A stretch of 31,129 nt of DNA, taken from NCBI GenBank assembly GCA_007131745.1, contig SLPX01000078.1, forward strand, positions 1 to 31,129, given 5' to 3'. Shown one piece after another: positions 7,548 through 16,390 of the stretch. This stretch comes from Myxococcales bacterium (GTDB taxonomy: Bacteria; Myxococcota; Polyangia; HGW-17; SLPX01). Made by a program: the position numbers and the translations under genes. The notes under the pieces are model-generated. The model searched no databases and was not told the origin of the DNA. It worked only from the letters and a program-made list of their open reading frames with translations. How positions within the stretch are numbered: the stretch's first letter is position 1; each line of letters begins with the position of its first letter.

Positions 7548-9191
7548 TCACTGTATTCGGACTCCCTTGAGTCTGAGAATGGATGAAGGTCCCAGGTTGA
7601 ATCCATGAACACTCCTTTTCAGTGCCACCACCATTTTGGTGTGGGCGAGAGGGATCCAAGGCGCTTGATCCGCTACAATTTTCTGCGCCTCCTTGTAGTA
7701 TTCGGCTCTTGAATTATTCTCCTGCGTTTCCCTTGCTGCCTGAACACGTCTCGAGAATTCTGCATGGCGCCAGAACGATATGTTCAAAGGGCTTGTTGAA
7801 CCCAGTAGGGTCGAAAAGAAATTGTCCGGATCATTGTTGTCTCCCACCCATCCGTATATCGCCAGATTGTGTTCGCCTCCCGTAATGCTTTGCCTGTGTT
7901 TGTCAAAGGGTTGAATCACCACGTCTACCGGCATGCCGATGACTTCCAAATCCCTGGCGATCATTTGAGCGGCAAGGATCGGCTGTGGAATGTACGGTCG
8001 GTGAGTGTTCATTACGTAGAGCTTGGGTCTTTGAGCGGGGTCGTCTCTGTAACCCGCTGCAGCAAGTTCCCTGCGCGCCCGATCTTCGTCGTACGGGTAC
8101 TTTTCCACGTCGTCGTTGTAAGCCCAGTCGGCAACGGGCGGCAACGGCCCGAAAGCCGGTTCGGCAAGTCCCTGGTAAACGTATTTCACCAAGACATCTT
8201 TTCTGACGGCCCTGTTTACCGCCCATCGAACAGCGGGGTTGTTAAACGGCGGTTTTCGGGTGTTAAGTCCCAAAAAACCCACATTGTTTCCGCGGGTTAT
8301 ATGGACCCTCAGGTCCGGATGAAGCTTGACCATCCGCATCGCCCAGGGATCCACGTTGCGGATGACATGAACAGCTCCGCTCTGAAGCGCCATGACCCTT
8401 TGCCGGGAATCTGTTATGGCGCGAAAAACGATTGTTTCTATTTGGGCCGGGGTACCCCAATAATCGTCGAAACGCTTCAATCTGATCTGGCCCTCTGTTC
8501 GATCCCAGTTTTCAAACCTGTAAGGTCCGGTGCCGACAGGCTCCCTGGCGAAACGGTCACCCAGGTTTCGACAGGAATGCGGACTCACTATGGCTACGGG
8601 AAACATTGCGATAGAGGCCAGGAAAGGAGCGAACGGGCGTTTCAGTTCAAATTGAACCGTATACCGGTCCAGCTTTTTGACATTTTTAATGATGTCTCCA
8701 AAGTAGCTGTTCCAGTAGTAAAACTCCGACTGTCTCACTCCGCCCCGGCTTTGTCGCTCGAATGAATAAACGACCGAGTCCGCGTCCATTTTGGTTCCAT
8801 CGTGAAAACGGACATCTCTTCTCAGATCGAAAGTCCAGATCTTAAGATCGGTGGATCTGCGCCAACTCACGGCCAGTGATGGTTCAATCTCGAAGCCGTT
8901 TTCTCCGTAAGCCACGAGTGTTTCAAACATTTGGGCCAAAGTGTCCGCGGAGTCAACATCGGTCGCTCTTGCGGGGTCGAGTATGATGGAGTCCCTGGCT
9001 CTTGCAACAACCAGCAAAGAACCTCCCTTGTCGTCGTTTTTGGAACACCTGTCGAAGGAACAACCATAGATCGAAAAAGCGATTCCAATCAAAAGAAACA
9101 AAGCGCCTGAACTACCGGCCGACAAGGCTATCCGGTTTGATCCGTATGTGGAAAGACGACTCCATGAATTAGATATTCCCGTTGGGTTCAC
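7548..9191 (-). CDS. Solute-binding lipoprotein of ABC transporters, family 5 (DppA/OppA type)
   Basis: 547 residues. It starts at a GTG supported by AAGGAG 9 bp upstream. A long N-terminal tail of about 25 residues precedes a hydrophobic segment and a lipobox ending in FSIYGC, so the mature protein should be lipid-anchored. Family-5 landmarks: ILDPARATDVDSADTLAQMF with LVAYGENGFEIEPSLAVSW close behind, VRFHDGTKMDADSVVYSFER, PVGTGPYRFENWDR, AVNRAVRKDVLVKYVYQG, and AIYGWVGDNNDPDNFFSTLL near the end. These proteins bind peptides, nickel complexes or sugars. No permease or ATPase gene is next to it. The neighbour downstream is a sensor kinase, so it may act as a periplasmic co-sensor as well as a transport protein. 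Confidence 0.92.
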   Translation of the reverse strand: MNPTGISNSWSRLSTYGSNRIALSAGSSGALFLLIGIAFSIYGCSFDRCSKNDDKGGSLLVVARARDSIILDPARATDVDSADTLAQMFETLVAYGENGFEIEPSLAVSWRRSTDLKIWTFDLRRDVRFHDGTKMDADSVVYSFERQSRGGVRQSEFYYWNSYFGDIIKNVKKLDRYTVQFELKRPFAPFLASIAMFPVAIVSPHSCRNLGDRFAREPVGTGPYRFENWDRTEGQIRLKRFDDYWGTPAQIETIVFRAITDSRQRVMALQSGAVHVIRNVDPWAMRMVKLHPDLRVHITRGNNVGFLGLNTRKPPFNNPAVRWAVNRAVRKDVLVKYVYQGLAEPAFGPLPPVADWAYNDDVEKYPYDEDRARRELAAAGYRDDPAQRPKLYVMNTHRPYIPQPILAAQMIARDLEVIGMPVDVVIQPFDKHRQSITGGEHNLAIYGWVGDNNDPDNFFSTLLGSTSPLNISFWRHAEFSRRVQAARETQENNSRAEYYKEAQKIVADQAPWIPLAHTKMVVALKRSVHGFNLGPSSILRLKGVRIQ

Positions 9192-9506
9192 TCTGAAAAA
9201 CTCCTTGATCAGGAACTATAGCAGAAGAGCCGCCGAACAAAAAGAGGAGGGTGATAAGGGAATGCAGCTATTTTAGCCGGACGAATTATTTGCTGTAAAC
9301 AGTAGCCGCGGCCGGCGTCCGACCGCGGATCTAGCGAGCCTGTGAAAACAAAGTTTCGGCAAACCGGATTTTTGCTGCTCGCCTTTTTGCGTTTTTGAGA
9401 CATTTTTGTATTTTCATGGTGGGTGAACAAGGAAAATGGTCGGAATCCACACAGGGCGATGGGAAAAGCCGGGTGATCTCTTGAACAGCGGATTTGAAGG
9501 TGAAAA
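9192..9506. other. Divergent intergenic region with a GC-rich palindrome
   Basis: 315 bp between the binding-protein gene (minus) and the reductase-like gene (plus), which must hold both promoters. The main structure is a pair of CCGCGG arms at 9306-9311 and 9323-9328 around an 11-bp centre that itself pairs in part. It has no T-run, so an operator or a chance GC-rich hairpin is as likely as a terminator. I see no gene here. Confidence 0.4.
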
Positions 9507-10295
9507 ATGGCAAGGAAGAATGATTACATCGTAATAATTGGAGCCGGTGAGATGGCGGGTGTGTTTGCCCGAGGTTTTCTTAAACTCGGTCGCCCGGTGA
9601 TCCCGGTGACTCGAAAGACCAACATGGCGGAAACGGCTGAGTCATACAGCACGCCGGAAATGGTCCTGGTCGCTGTAGGGGAAAAGGATCTTCACTCTGT
9701 GTTGGAGGGTGTGGACGAAAGGTGGCGAAATCGTCTGGTTTTATTGCAAAACGAATTATTGCCTCGGGATTGGGAAGTGCATGAGATTGAAACGCCAACC
9801 GTGATAGTGGTATGGTTTGAAAAGAAAACGGGCCGGGAATACAAGGTTTTAATCTCTTCTCCAGTACATGGGCCTGGTGCGCCGCTTTTGGAAAAAGCTC
9901 TCGAAAAGCTTCAGATTCCGTGCAGGAGATTGAAAACATTCGATGAGTTGGAATTCGAACTGGTGCGCAAGAATGTCTACATTCTGACGACCAACATATG
10001 CGGGCTGTTGTTGCCACCCGGCACGAACGTGGGTGAACTATGGGAACATCATCAGGCGACGGCGCGAGCTGTTGCCGATGAAGTGATGGATATCCAGTTC
10101 AAGTTGATTGGGCATGAACTTGACCGGCTGAAGTTGATTGATGGCATGGTGGAGGGGATTCTCGGCGACCCGGCGCATAGGTGTACCGGACGGTCCGCAA
10201 AGGAACGGTTGGAGCGCAACCTGACTTTCGCTGATAGACTTGATGTAAGCAAAATGAGGGAGATCGCCGACCTGGTCTCGAATCCTGCCGGATGA
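9507..10295 (+). CDS. Ketopantoate-reductase-like NAD(P)-binding protein
   Basis: 262 residues with an AAGGTG ribosome-binding sequence. An N-terminal Rossmann fold (VIIGAGEMAGVFARGFLKLG, about residues 9-28) is followed by the C-terminal helical half of the ApbA/PanE type. The stretch RKNVYILTTNICGLLLPPG aligns by eye with the PanE segment that carries the catalytic Lys. The later PanE motif with catalytic Glu and the EIDYING-like signature is not evident. It is also shorter than PanE (about 300). It is therefore probably a relative with a different substrate rather than the pantothenate-pathway enzyme. It converges on the nitrilase-family gene with 71 bp between. Confidence 0.65.
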   Translation: MARKNDYIVIIGAGEMAGVFARGFLKLGRPVIPVTRKTNMAETAESYSTPEMVLVAVGEKDLHSVLEGVDERWRNRLVLLQNELLPRDWEVHEIETPTVIVVWFEKKTGREYKVLISSPVHGPGAPLLEKALEKLQIPCRRLKTFDELEFELVRKNVYILTTNICGLLLPPGTNVGELWEHHQATARAVADEVMDIQFKLIGHELDRLKLIDGMVEGILGDPAHRCTGRSAKERLERNLTFADRLDVSKMREIADLVSNPAG

Positions 10296-10366
10296 AAAAC
10301 CTGTGCAAAGGCTATTTTTCCTGGAAAACTATTTCTATTTTGGGTGGGAAAACACGTTGTTTGGGT

Positions 10367-11155
10367 TTACCTGATGCGGCGATCTTCAAGAGCGGGAAAA
10401 CGTTTTCTCGTATTCATGGGGAGGTCCGGATCGATTTCCAATGTCAGGATCTCTTCTTTATCTCCGGCTCTTGCAGCAATTTCCCCCCAAGGGTCTACGA
10501 CCATGCTGCTTCCAGCGAGTTCGTGGTCGTTTAGTTTGCCTGCGCAATTACAGGATATGACCCAGGCGAGGTTTTCCAGCGCTCTCGCCCTGTTTAAGAT
10601 CTCCCAATGAAGGATCCTGGTCGCGGGCCAGCATGCAGTGACAAAAAAAGAGTCCGCGCCCATGTCCAGCATTCTTCGGAAGATTTCGGGAAACCTCAAA
10701 TCATAGCATGTGCTGAGACCCCAATTGCCGTATTCCGTCTTGATCACACAGAGTTTTGAGCCGGCGGTCATGACGGCGGCTTCTTCGGATCCGTGGCCGA
10801 AAAGGTGGATTTTTCTGTAATAACCCCTCATTTCTCCCTCGGGCCCGATCATGATAGAGGTGTTGTAAAGATCCGCTCCATCACATTCCACGATGCTGCC
10901 CGCCAGGATGTAGCAGCCGATTTTTCGGGCCCACGGAGCGAGTTTTGAAAATGTTTCTCCGTCCAGGGTTTCGCATTCATTCTTGTAGCGATCGAAACAG
11001 AAAAAACCCGATCCCCATATTTCGGGAAGTGTTATGAATGCAGGTGAATTATCTCCATTGTAGATTTCTGAAAGATGATTTTCAACTCTCGCGAAACGAT
11101 CTTGTCGGGATTCACGATCATCCATGCTCAACTGAATTGTTTTTATCAAGATCAA
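10367..11155 (-). CDS. Carbon-nitrogen hydrolase (nitrilase superfamily)
   Basis: 262 residues. The catalytic triad is visible: Glu in TLPEIWGSGFF, Lys in GYYRKIHLFG, and Cys in STCYDLRFPE. These define an amidase of the Nit/omega-amidase-like branch, which hydrolyses C-N bonds in small amides. The start is set at a TTG (11155) because AAGGAG sits 8 bp upstream and the protein then begins with the family's first strand (ILIKTIQLSM). The GTG at 11164 overlaps the ribosome-binding sequence and is unlikely. It may be an omega-amidase, but the substrate cannot be fixed by sequence. The gene stands alone between oppositely oriented neighbours. Confidence 0.88.
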   Translation of the reverse strand: MILIKTIQLSMDDRESRQDRFARVENHLSEIYNGDNSPAFITLPEIWGSGFFCFDRYKNECETLDGETFSKLAPWARKIGCYILAGSIVECDGADLYNTSIMIGPEGEMRGYYRKIHLFGHGSEEAAVMTAGSKLCVIKTEYGNWGLSTCYDLRFPEIFRRMLDMGADSFFVTACWPATRILHWEILNRARALENLAWVISCNCAGKLNDHELAGSSMVVDPWGEIAARAGDKEEILTLEIDPDLPMNTRKRFPALEDRRIR

Positions 11156-11326
11156 TTGAAACACTCCTTTTCATTTATTGCTGATTGTTTCTTCAGCCCT
11201 CGGGATTAGGGTTTTCGTGTTTTCCAATTGAAATAATAGTCCTGCATGGCTTGACCCGCAAAGAAGAAAACGGGGGCAGGGGTCGGGATTGATTCCGTTT
11301 TCCTTATGCAGTATATCTGGGCGCTC

Positions 11327-11343
11327 CAGGCGGTTTCCGCCTG
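11327..11343. other. Perfect 7-bp hairpin in a divergent intergenic region
   Basis: CAGGCGG, a TTT loop, CCGCCTG. It lies in the 249-bp gap between the hydrolase (minus) and the START-like gene (plus). A 12-bp palindrome CCCGCCGGCGGG follows at 11351-11362. These may be operator or mRNA leader structures for the gene starting at 11414. No T-run follows, so a terminator is unlikely. Confidence 0.35.
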
Positions 11344-11413
11344 ATAAACACCCGCCGGCGGGGCGGCTCCGTAGTTTGCCTGTTCTTTGCAGGAATCAAG
11401 GAGGATTTTAGAA

Positions 11414-11914
11414 ATGAAATTCAAATTCGAGCACGGTTTTGATGTAAGCTTGGAGGAACTGGAATCGGCCATGTTTCACGAAGATTTGCCCCCTTTTTTG
11501 ATGGAAAAGATGGAGTCCCTGAAGGAGATGGATGTGTTGGACCGTAAGGACGACGGAGATGTGATAGAGAGGAAGGTGAGGTATGTTCCGGTTCCTTTGA
11601 TCAAGAAGGTTGGTCCGAAGAAGGTTCCTCCCGAGGCGATGATCTGGGTGGAGCATTCCAGATACGACAAGAAAAAAAAGGAAATGACTTTTGAAAACAT
11701 CCCGACTCATCCAAAGGTGGTGAAGCTCATGTCGAACAAAGGTGTGATTCAACTGCGATCAAAGGGCGATGGGAAAAGCGAAAGGGTGATGTCGGGTGAG
11801 TTGAAGGTCGGCGTGCCGATTCTGGGGCGGGTGGCAGAAAAGATGATTTTCAAGACCGCTGGAAAGGTGATCGAGGAGGAGGCCGAAGCACTCAGAGCGT
11901 TTTTGAAACGATGA
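11414..11914 (+). CDS. START-like (SRPBCC) protein, DUF2505-like
   Basis: 166 residues. The ATG at 11414 has a strong AAGGAGG 9 bp upstream, so a longer frame from 11387 is rejected. There is no signal peptide or membrane segment. The sequence alternates charged strands with a C-terminal amphipathic helix (EKMIFKTAGKVIEEEAEALR), the expected layout of the helix-grip START fold. The opening (MKFKFEHGFDVSLEELESAM) and overall length recall DUF2505. Members of this superfamily bind hydrophobic ligands or lipids; the ligand is unknown. It converges on mglA with 51 bp between stop codons. Confidence 0.6.
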   Translation: MKFKFEHGFDVSLEELESAMFHEDLPPFLMEKMESLKEMDVLDRKDDGDVIERKVRYVPVPLIKKVGPKKVPPEAMIWVEHSRYDKKKKEMTFENIPTHPKVVKLMSNKGVIQLRSKGDGKSERVMSGELKVGVPILGRVAEKMIFKTAGKVIEEEAEALRAFLKR

Positions 11915-11965
11915 ATTGGATTTCAGAGCGTAGGATCCGCTGCGCGGGATTGGCGGGCCGAAAAA

Positions 11966-12556
11966 TCAGCGGCCTCCGCGGCGCAATTCCGTAAGGACTA
12001 ATTTTGCCACTGCTTTCAGGGTGTCGAAGACGCCTTGGCCTGTTGTCGCTACGGCTTCGTATTCAGGAATTTTTCGAGGATTCAGCAATTCGTGAAGTTG
12101 CGCAGTGGGGGCGGCATTTGGAAGATCTCTTTTGTTGTACTGCATTACGTAAGGGATTTTCTCAAAATCGTAACCCTGTTCTTCAAGGTTGTCGGCCAGA
12201 TTGTCCAGCGATTCTATGTTGGCCTCCATCCGTTCAATCTGGGAATCAGCTACAAATACCACTCCATCTACTCCCTTGAGTATCAGTTTTCTGCTTGCAT
12301 CGTAGAAGACCTGCCCCGGGACGGTGTAGAGATGAAACCTGGTTTTGAAACCCCTGATTTGTCCGAGACTCAGAGGAAGAAAGTCAAAGAAAAGAGTTCT
12401 TTCCGTTTCGGTGGCAAGGGAAATCATTTTGCCCTTGGCCTCGGGATTTGTCTTTTGGTAGATATACTGAAGGTTTGTAGTTTTTCCGCAAAGCCCCGGG
12501 CCGTAATACACGATTTTGCAGTTTATTTCTCTGGATGAGTAGTTGATGAAAGACAT
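11966..12556 (-). CDS. mglA: MglA-type polarity GTPase
   Basis: 196 residues. It opens with [20 protein letters not shown] and looks very close to Myxococcus MglA as remembered. G1 is [10 protein letters not shown] (19-28), G3 is TVPGQ with the catalytic Gln82, and G4 is NKRD (141-144). Arg53 of the ERTLFFDF stretch, the intrinsic arginine finger, is present. In Myxococcus, MglA-GTP marks the leading pole and drives motility and polarity switching. Here it follows mglB by 62 bp on the same strand, the usual order for the GTPase and its activator. An AGAGG lies 9 bp before the ATG. Confidence 0.96.
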   Translation of the reverse strand: MSFINYSSREINCKIVYYGPGLCGKTTNLQYIYQKTNPEAKGKMISLATETERTLFFDFLPLSLGQIRGFKTRFHLYTVPGQVFYDASRKLILKGVDGVVFVADSQIERMEANIESLDNLADNLEEQGYDFEKIPYVMQYNKRDLPNAAPTAQLHELLNPRKIPEYEAVATTGQGVFDTLKAVAKLVLTELRRGGR

Positions 12557-12618
12557 CTACTTCAACCTCTCTGCCATGATCTTTGTGCACTTGGTTCCAA
12601 CAGGACGATCTCCGCTTT

Positions 12619-13089
12619 TCAATCGTTGAAGAGGTTGTCTATGTCCTCGTCGGTGATCTCGGAAAAAATGGATGGTTCAGAGGGCTGTACCGCTTTGGCC
12701 ATCATTGCGTCGAGTGTGCTTTTCAATTCCTTGGATGCTTTCCTGACTCTGAGTCGAACGAGGCCCAGGGAAGAACGTTCATCAAAAAGCACCACAAGAA
12801 TAAGTCTTTGCGCTACTATCGAGATATGGACGTTGGTTCTCTGGCCTTCGTGAAACTGGCCCGAGAATTCGCTTTCCTGTAATAACTTCGCAATTCCACC
12901 TGTTGCAGCCACGTTTCCCGCCATAAGCGAGGAAAGAGAAGTGGTGTCAAGATTCTCGATCTCACCTGCGGCGGCTATTTCCTGTCCGTTTTTGTCGATT
13001 AGAAGGACAGCTTTGCTGTTAGATTCGTGGTGGAGGCGATCCACGATGACCTGAATATGGCGATAATCCTGTTCGTACATGACCTCCAT
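12619..13089 (-). CDS. mglB: MglB-type roadblock/LC7 protein, GTPase activator of MglA
   Basis: 156 residues with the roadblock/LC7 fold: KAVLLIDKNGQEIAAAGE, then LDTTSLSSLMAGNVAATGG, QFHEGQRTNVHISIV and RSSLGLVRLRVRKASKEL. The acidic tail ends EITDEDIDNLFND, a hallmark of MglB proteins. MglB dimers stimulate MglA GTP hydrolysis and mark the opposite pole. The ATG at 13089 has AAGGAG at good spacing. Co-transcription with mglA is likely. The 229-bp gap upstream to recR suggests that mglBA has its own promoter. Confidence 0.94.
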   Translation of the reverse strand: MEVMYEQDYRHIQVIVDRLHHESNSKAVLLIDKNGQEIAAAGEIENLDTTSLSSLMAGNVAATGGIAKLLQESEFSGQFHEGQRTNVHISIVAQRLILVVLFDERSSLGLVRLRVRKASKELKSTLDAMMAKAVQPSEPSIFSEITDEDIDNLFND

Positions 13090-13135
13090 GTCGAGCGCTC
13101 CTTGGGTGCATCAAAGCCGGTTTATTTGAGAAGTT

Positions 13136-13164
13136 CTGTTACCAGATTTTTTTCGATTCTTCAA
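13136..13164 (-). promoter_or_regulatory. Possible promoter of mglBA
   Basis: On the minus strand, TTGAAG (13159-13164), a 17-bp spacer and TAACAG (13136-13141) lie about 45 bp before the mglB start. The -10 is poor. The rest of the 229-bp recR-mglB gap is AT-rich without a clear terminator. Confidence 0.25.
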
Positions 13165-13318
13165 CTCGTTTTTATCAGAAGAAATCGTCCAGAGATTGAT
13201 TGATAATACAGAAAAAACAGGAAGATTCCAAATGACTTTTTTATTTCTTTGTAAAGATGCTTTTTTTACATCTGAAACCTGTTCGTTGCAATCTTTGTTT
13301 CCGGCCGGGGGTTCGGAT

Positions 13319-13933
13319 TCACGGAAACCCGGTAAAACGAATTTCTCGGCGGTCTTCCAGCGCTCTTTGCAGGGTTATGTTGTCTGAATATTCCAATTCA
13401 CCCCCCATGGGCACTCCCGCTGCTATACGAGTCACCTTAACGTTCACAGGGTTTAACATTTCAGCCAGGTAAAACGATGTGGCTTCGCCTTCAACGCTTG
13501 GGCTGATCGCCATGATGATTTCTTCGACCCGGCCCGATTGGACCCTTTTCAGGAGTTCATCAAATCTCAAATCTTCAGGTCCCATGCCGTCGAGAGGAGA
13601 GAGCACTCCGTGCAGCACATGGTATTTTCCACGGTATTGTGCTGTGGATTCGATCGCTGTGAGATCCTGGGGTCTTGCGACCACACAGATCTGACGCTCG
13701 TCGCGGCGGGGGTCTTCACAGATTTCACATGGATCTTCCCGGGTGTAATTGCAGCACAACGAGCATGTCGTTATGCTTTGTGTCAAATCCATGAGAGCCT
13801 GAGAAAGGGAATGCACATACTCGTGCGGGAAGGACAGAAAATGATATGCCAGCCGGGTGGCAGTCTTTTTTCCTATGCCGGGCAGACGGGTGAGAAGAGA
13901 GACAAGGTGTTTTATCGGGTCATTTTGCGACAT
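13319..13933 (-). CDS. recR: Recombination mediator RecR
   Basis: 204 residues, the usual length. The helix-hairpin-helix segment LTRLPGIGKKTATRLAYH is followed by the zinc finger Cys57, 60, 69, 72 and a Toprim domain (ICVVARPQDLTAIE, then YHVLHGVLSPLDGMGP). The C-terminal Walker-B-like block and VTRIAAGVPMGGELEYSD close the protein. RecR acts with RecF/RecO to load RecA on gapped DNA. It lies 70 bp downstream of ybaB in the widely conserved dnaX-ybaB-recR order. The ribosome-binding site is weak (CGGAAAA). Confidence 0.97.
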   Translation of the reverse strand: MSQNDPIKHLVSLLTRLPGIGKKTATRLAYHFLSFPHEYVHSLSQALMDLTQSITTCSLCCNYTREDPCEICEDPRRDERQICVVARPQDLTAIESTAQYRGKYHVLHGVLSPLDGMGPEDLRFDELLKRVQSGRVEEIIMAISPSVEGEATSFYLAEMLNPVNVKVTRIAAGVPMGGELEYSDNITLQRALEDRREIRFTGFP

Positions 13934-14003
13934 TTTTTTCCGTTCGGTACAAATGCAAAACTGATTACAGGACCCATTCGGAAGACTCGGTTTATGTCCA
14001 GCG

Positions 14004-14345
14004 TCAGGATCCGAAAAAACCTGACATGTCGGGCATTCCGGGAAATCCCAGCATTTTTTCCTGCATCATTTCTTTTGACATCGCCCGGCTCTTTCTCATT
14101 GCGGCGTTGACCGCAGCGGTGATTAGATCCTGCAGCATTTCTATATCACCCGGGTCTACGATCGCCGGATCCAGCGATACTTGAAGAACTTCTCCGACTC
14201 CGTTTACCTTTACCGTCACCATTCCTCCACCCGAATCGGCTGTTGTCGTGGATCGGGCCAATTTTTGCTGCACCTCTTCCAGTTTGCCTTTAACCTCCGC
14301 TGCACTCTTGATGATATCACCTAAGCTGAGTTTTGTTTCAGTCAT
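14004..14345 (-). CDS. ybaB: YbaB/EbfC nucleoid-associated protein
   Basis: 113 residues. The N-terminal helix (AAEVKGKLEEVQQKLAR) is followed by the central sheet (GGGMVTVKVNGVGEVLQVSL, then DPAIVDPGDIEML) and a C-terminal helix with AAVNAAMRKSRAMSKEMM. YbaB-family dimers bind DNA and coat the nucleoid. The Met/Gly-rich tail (GFPGMPDMSGFFGS) is typical. GGAGGAG lies 9 bp before the ATG. It sits between dnaX and recR, 81 bp after dnaX. Confidence 0.96.
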   Translation of the reverse strand: MTETKLSLGDIIKSAAEVKGKLEEVQQKLARSTTTADSGGGMVTVKVNGVGEVLQVSLDPAIVDPGDIEMLQDLITAAVNAAMRKSRAMSKEMMQEKMLGFPGMPDMSGFFGS

Positions 14346-14426
14346 TTTAAATTGCTCCTCCGCTGCGTGCAGGGGTCATGGATTCGCGTTTGAATCCGGA
14401 AGTTGTTCTTGGCTCAGCCCTGATGC

Positions 14427-16289
14427 TTATTCCAGGATGTCGATTTTTTTCAGTTTACCGCCCAGCACTTGTTCCACCTCAACGACAGAGGGGTGGTTCT
14501 TCGCATCTTGCCGGATCTTGTCTTGTCTTTTCTTCTTCCTTAGTGCCCTTTCGTCCCTTATAGAGCGGGGGGCGCTTTGCGGTTTGTAACCAACGCCGGT
14601 GTGTTTCGAATGTCCGCCGTCTACGGAGGAAGCCGGTAGTGATTCCCTGTCCGTTGTCCGCAGGTGAATTTCAACCGGCCTGCCGAGTACGCGGCAGGCC
14701 GATTCTCTCGCTTTAGCCAAACCGCCTTCTTCGAGCAGTCTTTCGGCCGCGAACCCGTTTCTTTCAGCGAGGAGGCCCACTTCAACTTTTTGTTCGTTCC
14801 AATTCAGGAATTCAAGATGAACAAAAGAAAGGGTCGCGGAAAGCCCGCTGTCTTCTTCTTTCAACATGGAGACGATTGTTTCCCATTTGCCGATCATGTC
14901 GGTTTCAGGAGGGGAAGGTTCGTTGTGTGATGAAGAATCTCCTTCAATCTCAGCTATTATGGCTTCCGGGCCGGGGAGTTCAACAGTGGATACGTTCATT
15001 GCAGAGGCCGAAACCTCAACGGCCGAAACTCTACTTGTTTGGGCTTGGTTTTTCTTTTGCTGCGCTTTCTCAGCGGTTTTACCCGAGCCGCTTTGGGCTC
15101 TGCCTCCCCCTCCCCCGGCCCGTCCAGGGGTTCTCCCCCTCAGCAGCCGGTTTTCCATCCGCTCCAGCCTGGCAGTCAACTCTCCTATCGGGACGAGCGG
15201 TTCTGAAAGCGCCATCTCCAAGAGATTCATCTCAAGGGTCATCTTCGGAAATTCCGATCGGGCGGTTTCATCCACAGTTCGGGCGGCCGCGTCGAAAAAT
15301 TGGAGCAATCTCTCGGGCTTCGTGTTCTGGATTTGCTTTCGCAAATTCCGCACCTCTTCGTCCCCGATAAAAAGAAAATTATCCGGGTTCTTGCAGGTGG
15401 CCAATACTGTCAAGTCGCGCAGGTGTTCCACGAGAGATTCGGCGAACTGGACGAGATCCCATCCGGCCTCGAACACGTTGTTTATTTCGCTCAGAACACC
15501 GTCGGTATCCGCGTTGATCAAAGCGGAGGAAAGAGCCGTGAGTGTGCTTCGATCCGTCACTCCGAGCACCCGGGCCGTGAGCTTCCTGTCAATGGTTTGT
15601 TTTCCTGCGTACGCAATTACTTGGTCCATAAGGCTCAGGGAGTCACGTACGCTGCCGCCGGACTCCAGAGCCAACAGGGACAGTGCATCATCTTCCGCTT
15701 GGAACCCCTCTTGTTTGAGTATGTTGGATAAATGATTGCGGAGTACAGGGGGAGTTACCCTTCGGAGGTCGAAACGTTGGCAACGAGACAGTATGGTGGC
15801 CGGGATCTTGTGCGGTTCGGTTGTGGCGAACATGAAAGTCACGTGGGGAGGCGGTTCTTCAAGAGTTTTCAAGAGGGCGTTGAACGCGCTCACCGACAGC
15901 ATGTGCACTTCATCAATAATATAGATTTTTCGCCGGCATCGGGACGGTGCATAACGTACGTTTTCACGCAGTTCCCTTATGTCGTCTACGCCCGTGTGCG
16001 ACGCGCCGTCGATCTCCATCACGTCTACGGAGTTTCCCGCGGTAATCTCGGTGCAGGATGAACACTTGTTGCATGGTTGAGGAGTAGGGCCTTCCATGCA
16101 ATTCAGGGCTTTGCACAAAACCCTTGCAGTGGTCGTCTTGCCCGTACCCCTGGCTCCGCAGAAAAGAAACGCGTGATGGACCCGGTCCGCGGATATCGCG
16201 TTTTGAAGGGTCCTCGTGACATGCTCCTGTCCTATGATCTCTTCAAATGTCTGCGGCCGGAATTTTCTGGCAAGAACGAGGTAAGACAC
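14427..16289 (-). CDS. dnaX: DNA polymerase III subunits gamma and tau
   Basis: 620 residues, GTG start. The AAA+ clamp-loader core has Walker A GARGTGKT (45-52), a zinc module with Cys64, 73, 76 and 79, Walker B IIDEVH (124-129) and the sensor-1 FMFATTEPHKIP segment. After the clamp-loader collar (to about 365) comes a Gly/Ala/Gln-rich linker and a C-terminal tau-type domain ending in a basic patch (RALRKKKRQDK). It loads the beta clamp and couples polymerases at the replication fork. No run of at least seven A, or A AAA AAG motif, was found, so a short gamma form made by frameshifting is not evident. First protein gene of the dnaX-ybaB-recR group. Confidence 0.96.
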   Translation of the reverse strand: MSYLVLARKFRPQTFEEIIGQEHVTRTLQNAISADRVHHAFLFCGARGTGKTTTARVLCKALNCMEGPTPQPCNKCSSCTEITAGNSVDVMEIDGASHTGVDDIRELRENVRYAPSRCRRKIYIIDEVHMLSVSAFNALLKTLEEPPPHVTFMFATTEPHKIPATILSRCQRFDLRRVTPPVLRNHLSNILKQEGFQAEDDALSLLALESGGSVRDSLSLMDQVIAYAGKQTIDRKLTARVLGVTDRSTLTALSSALINADTDGVLSEINNVFEAGWDLVQFAESLVEHLRDLTVLATCKNPDNFLFIGDEEVRNLRKQIQNTKPERLLQFFDAAARTVDETARSEFPKMTLEMNLLEMALSEPLVPIGELTARLERMENRLLRGRTPGRAGGGGGRAQSGSGKTAEKAQQKKNQAQTSRVSAVEVSASAMNVSTVELPGPEAIIAEIEGDSSSHNEPSPPETDMIGKWETIVSMLKEEDSGLSATLSFVHLEFLNWNEQKVEVGLLAERNGFAAERLLEEGGLAKARESACRVLGRPVEIHLRTTDRESLPASSVDGGHSKHTGVGYKPQSAPRSIRDERALRKKKRQDKIRQDAKNHPSVVEVEQVLGGKLKKIDILE

Positions 16290-16390
16290 GCCATACCACC
16301 CGCGGCTTATATCGCCGAACTCCCTTATTAAAAACGGTTTTGTCGCTTAAACGGGATCCGGCTTCAGCAGCCGTAGTGAAAAATTTGGGT

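Noticed and set aside
7869..8765. Antisense frame of 298 codons inside the binding-protein gene
   Set aside because: It mirrors codon bias of the real gene on the minus strand; the translated product shows no family features.
9306..9328. CCGCGG palindrome as a terminator
   Set aside because: There is no T-run on either side and it lies upstream of both neighbouring genes, so an operator or chance structure fits better.
14427..16289. Programmed frameshift in dnaX giving a short gamma subunit
   Set aside because: The A-rich stretches (near 14530 and 15050) are interrupted by G and do not form A AAA AAG or a long A-run, and no paired hairpin is evident.
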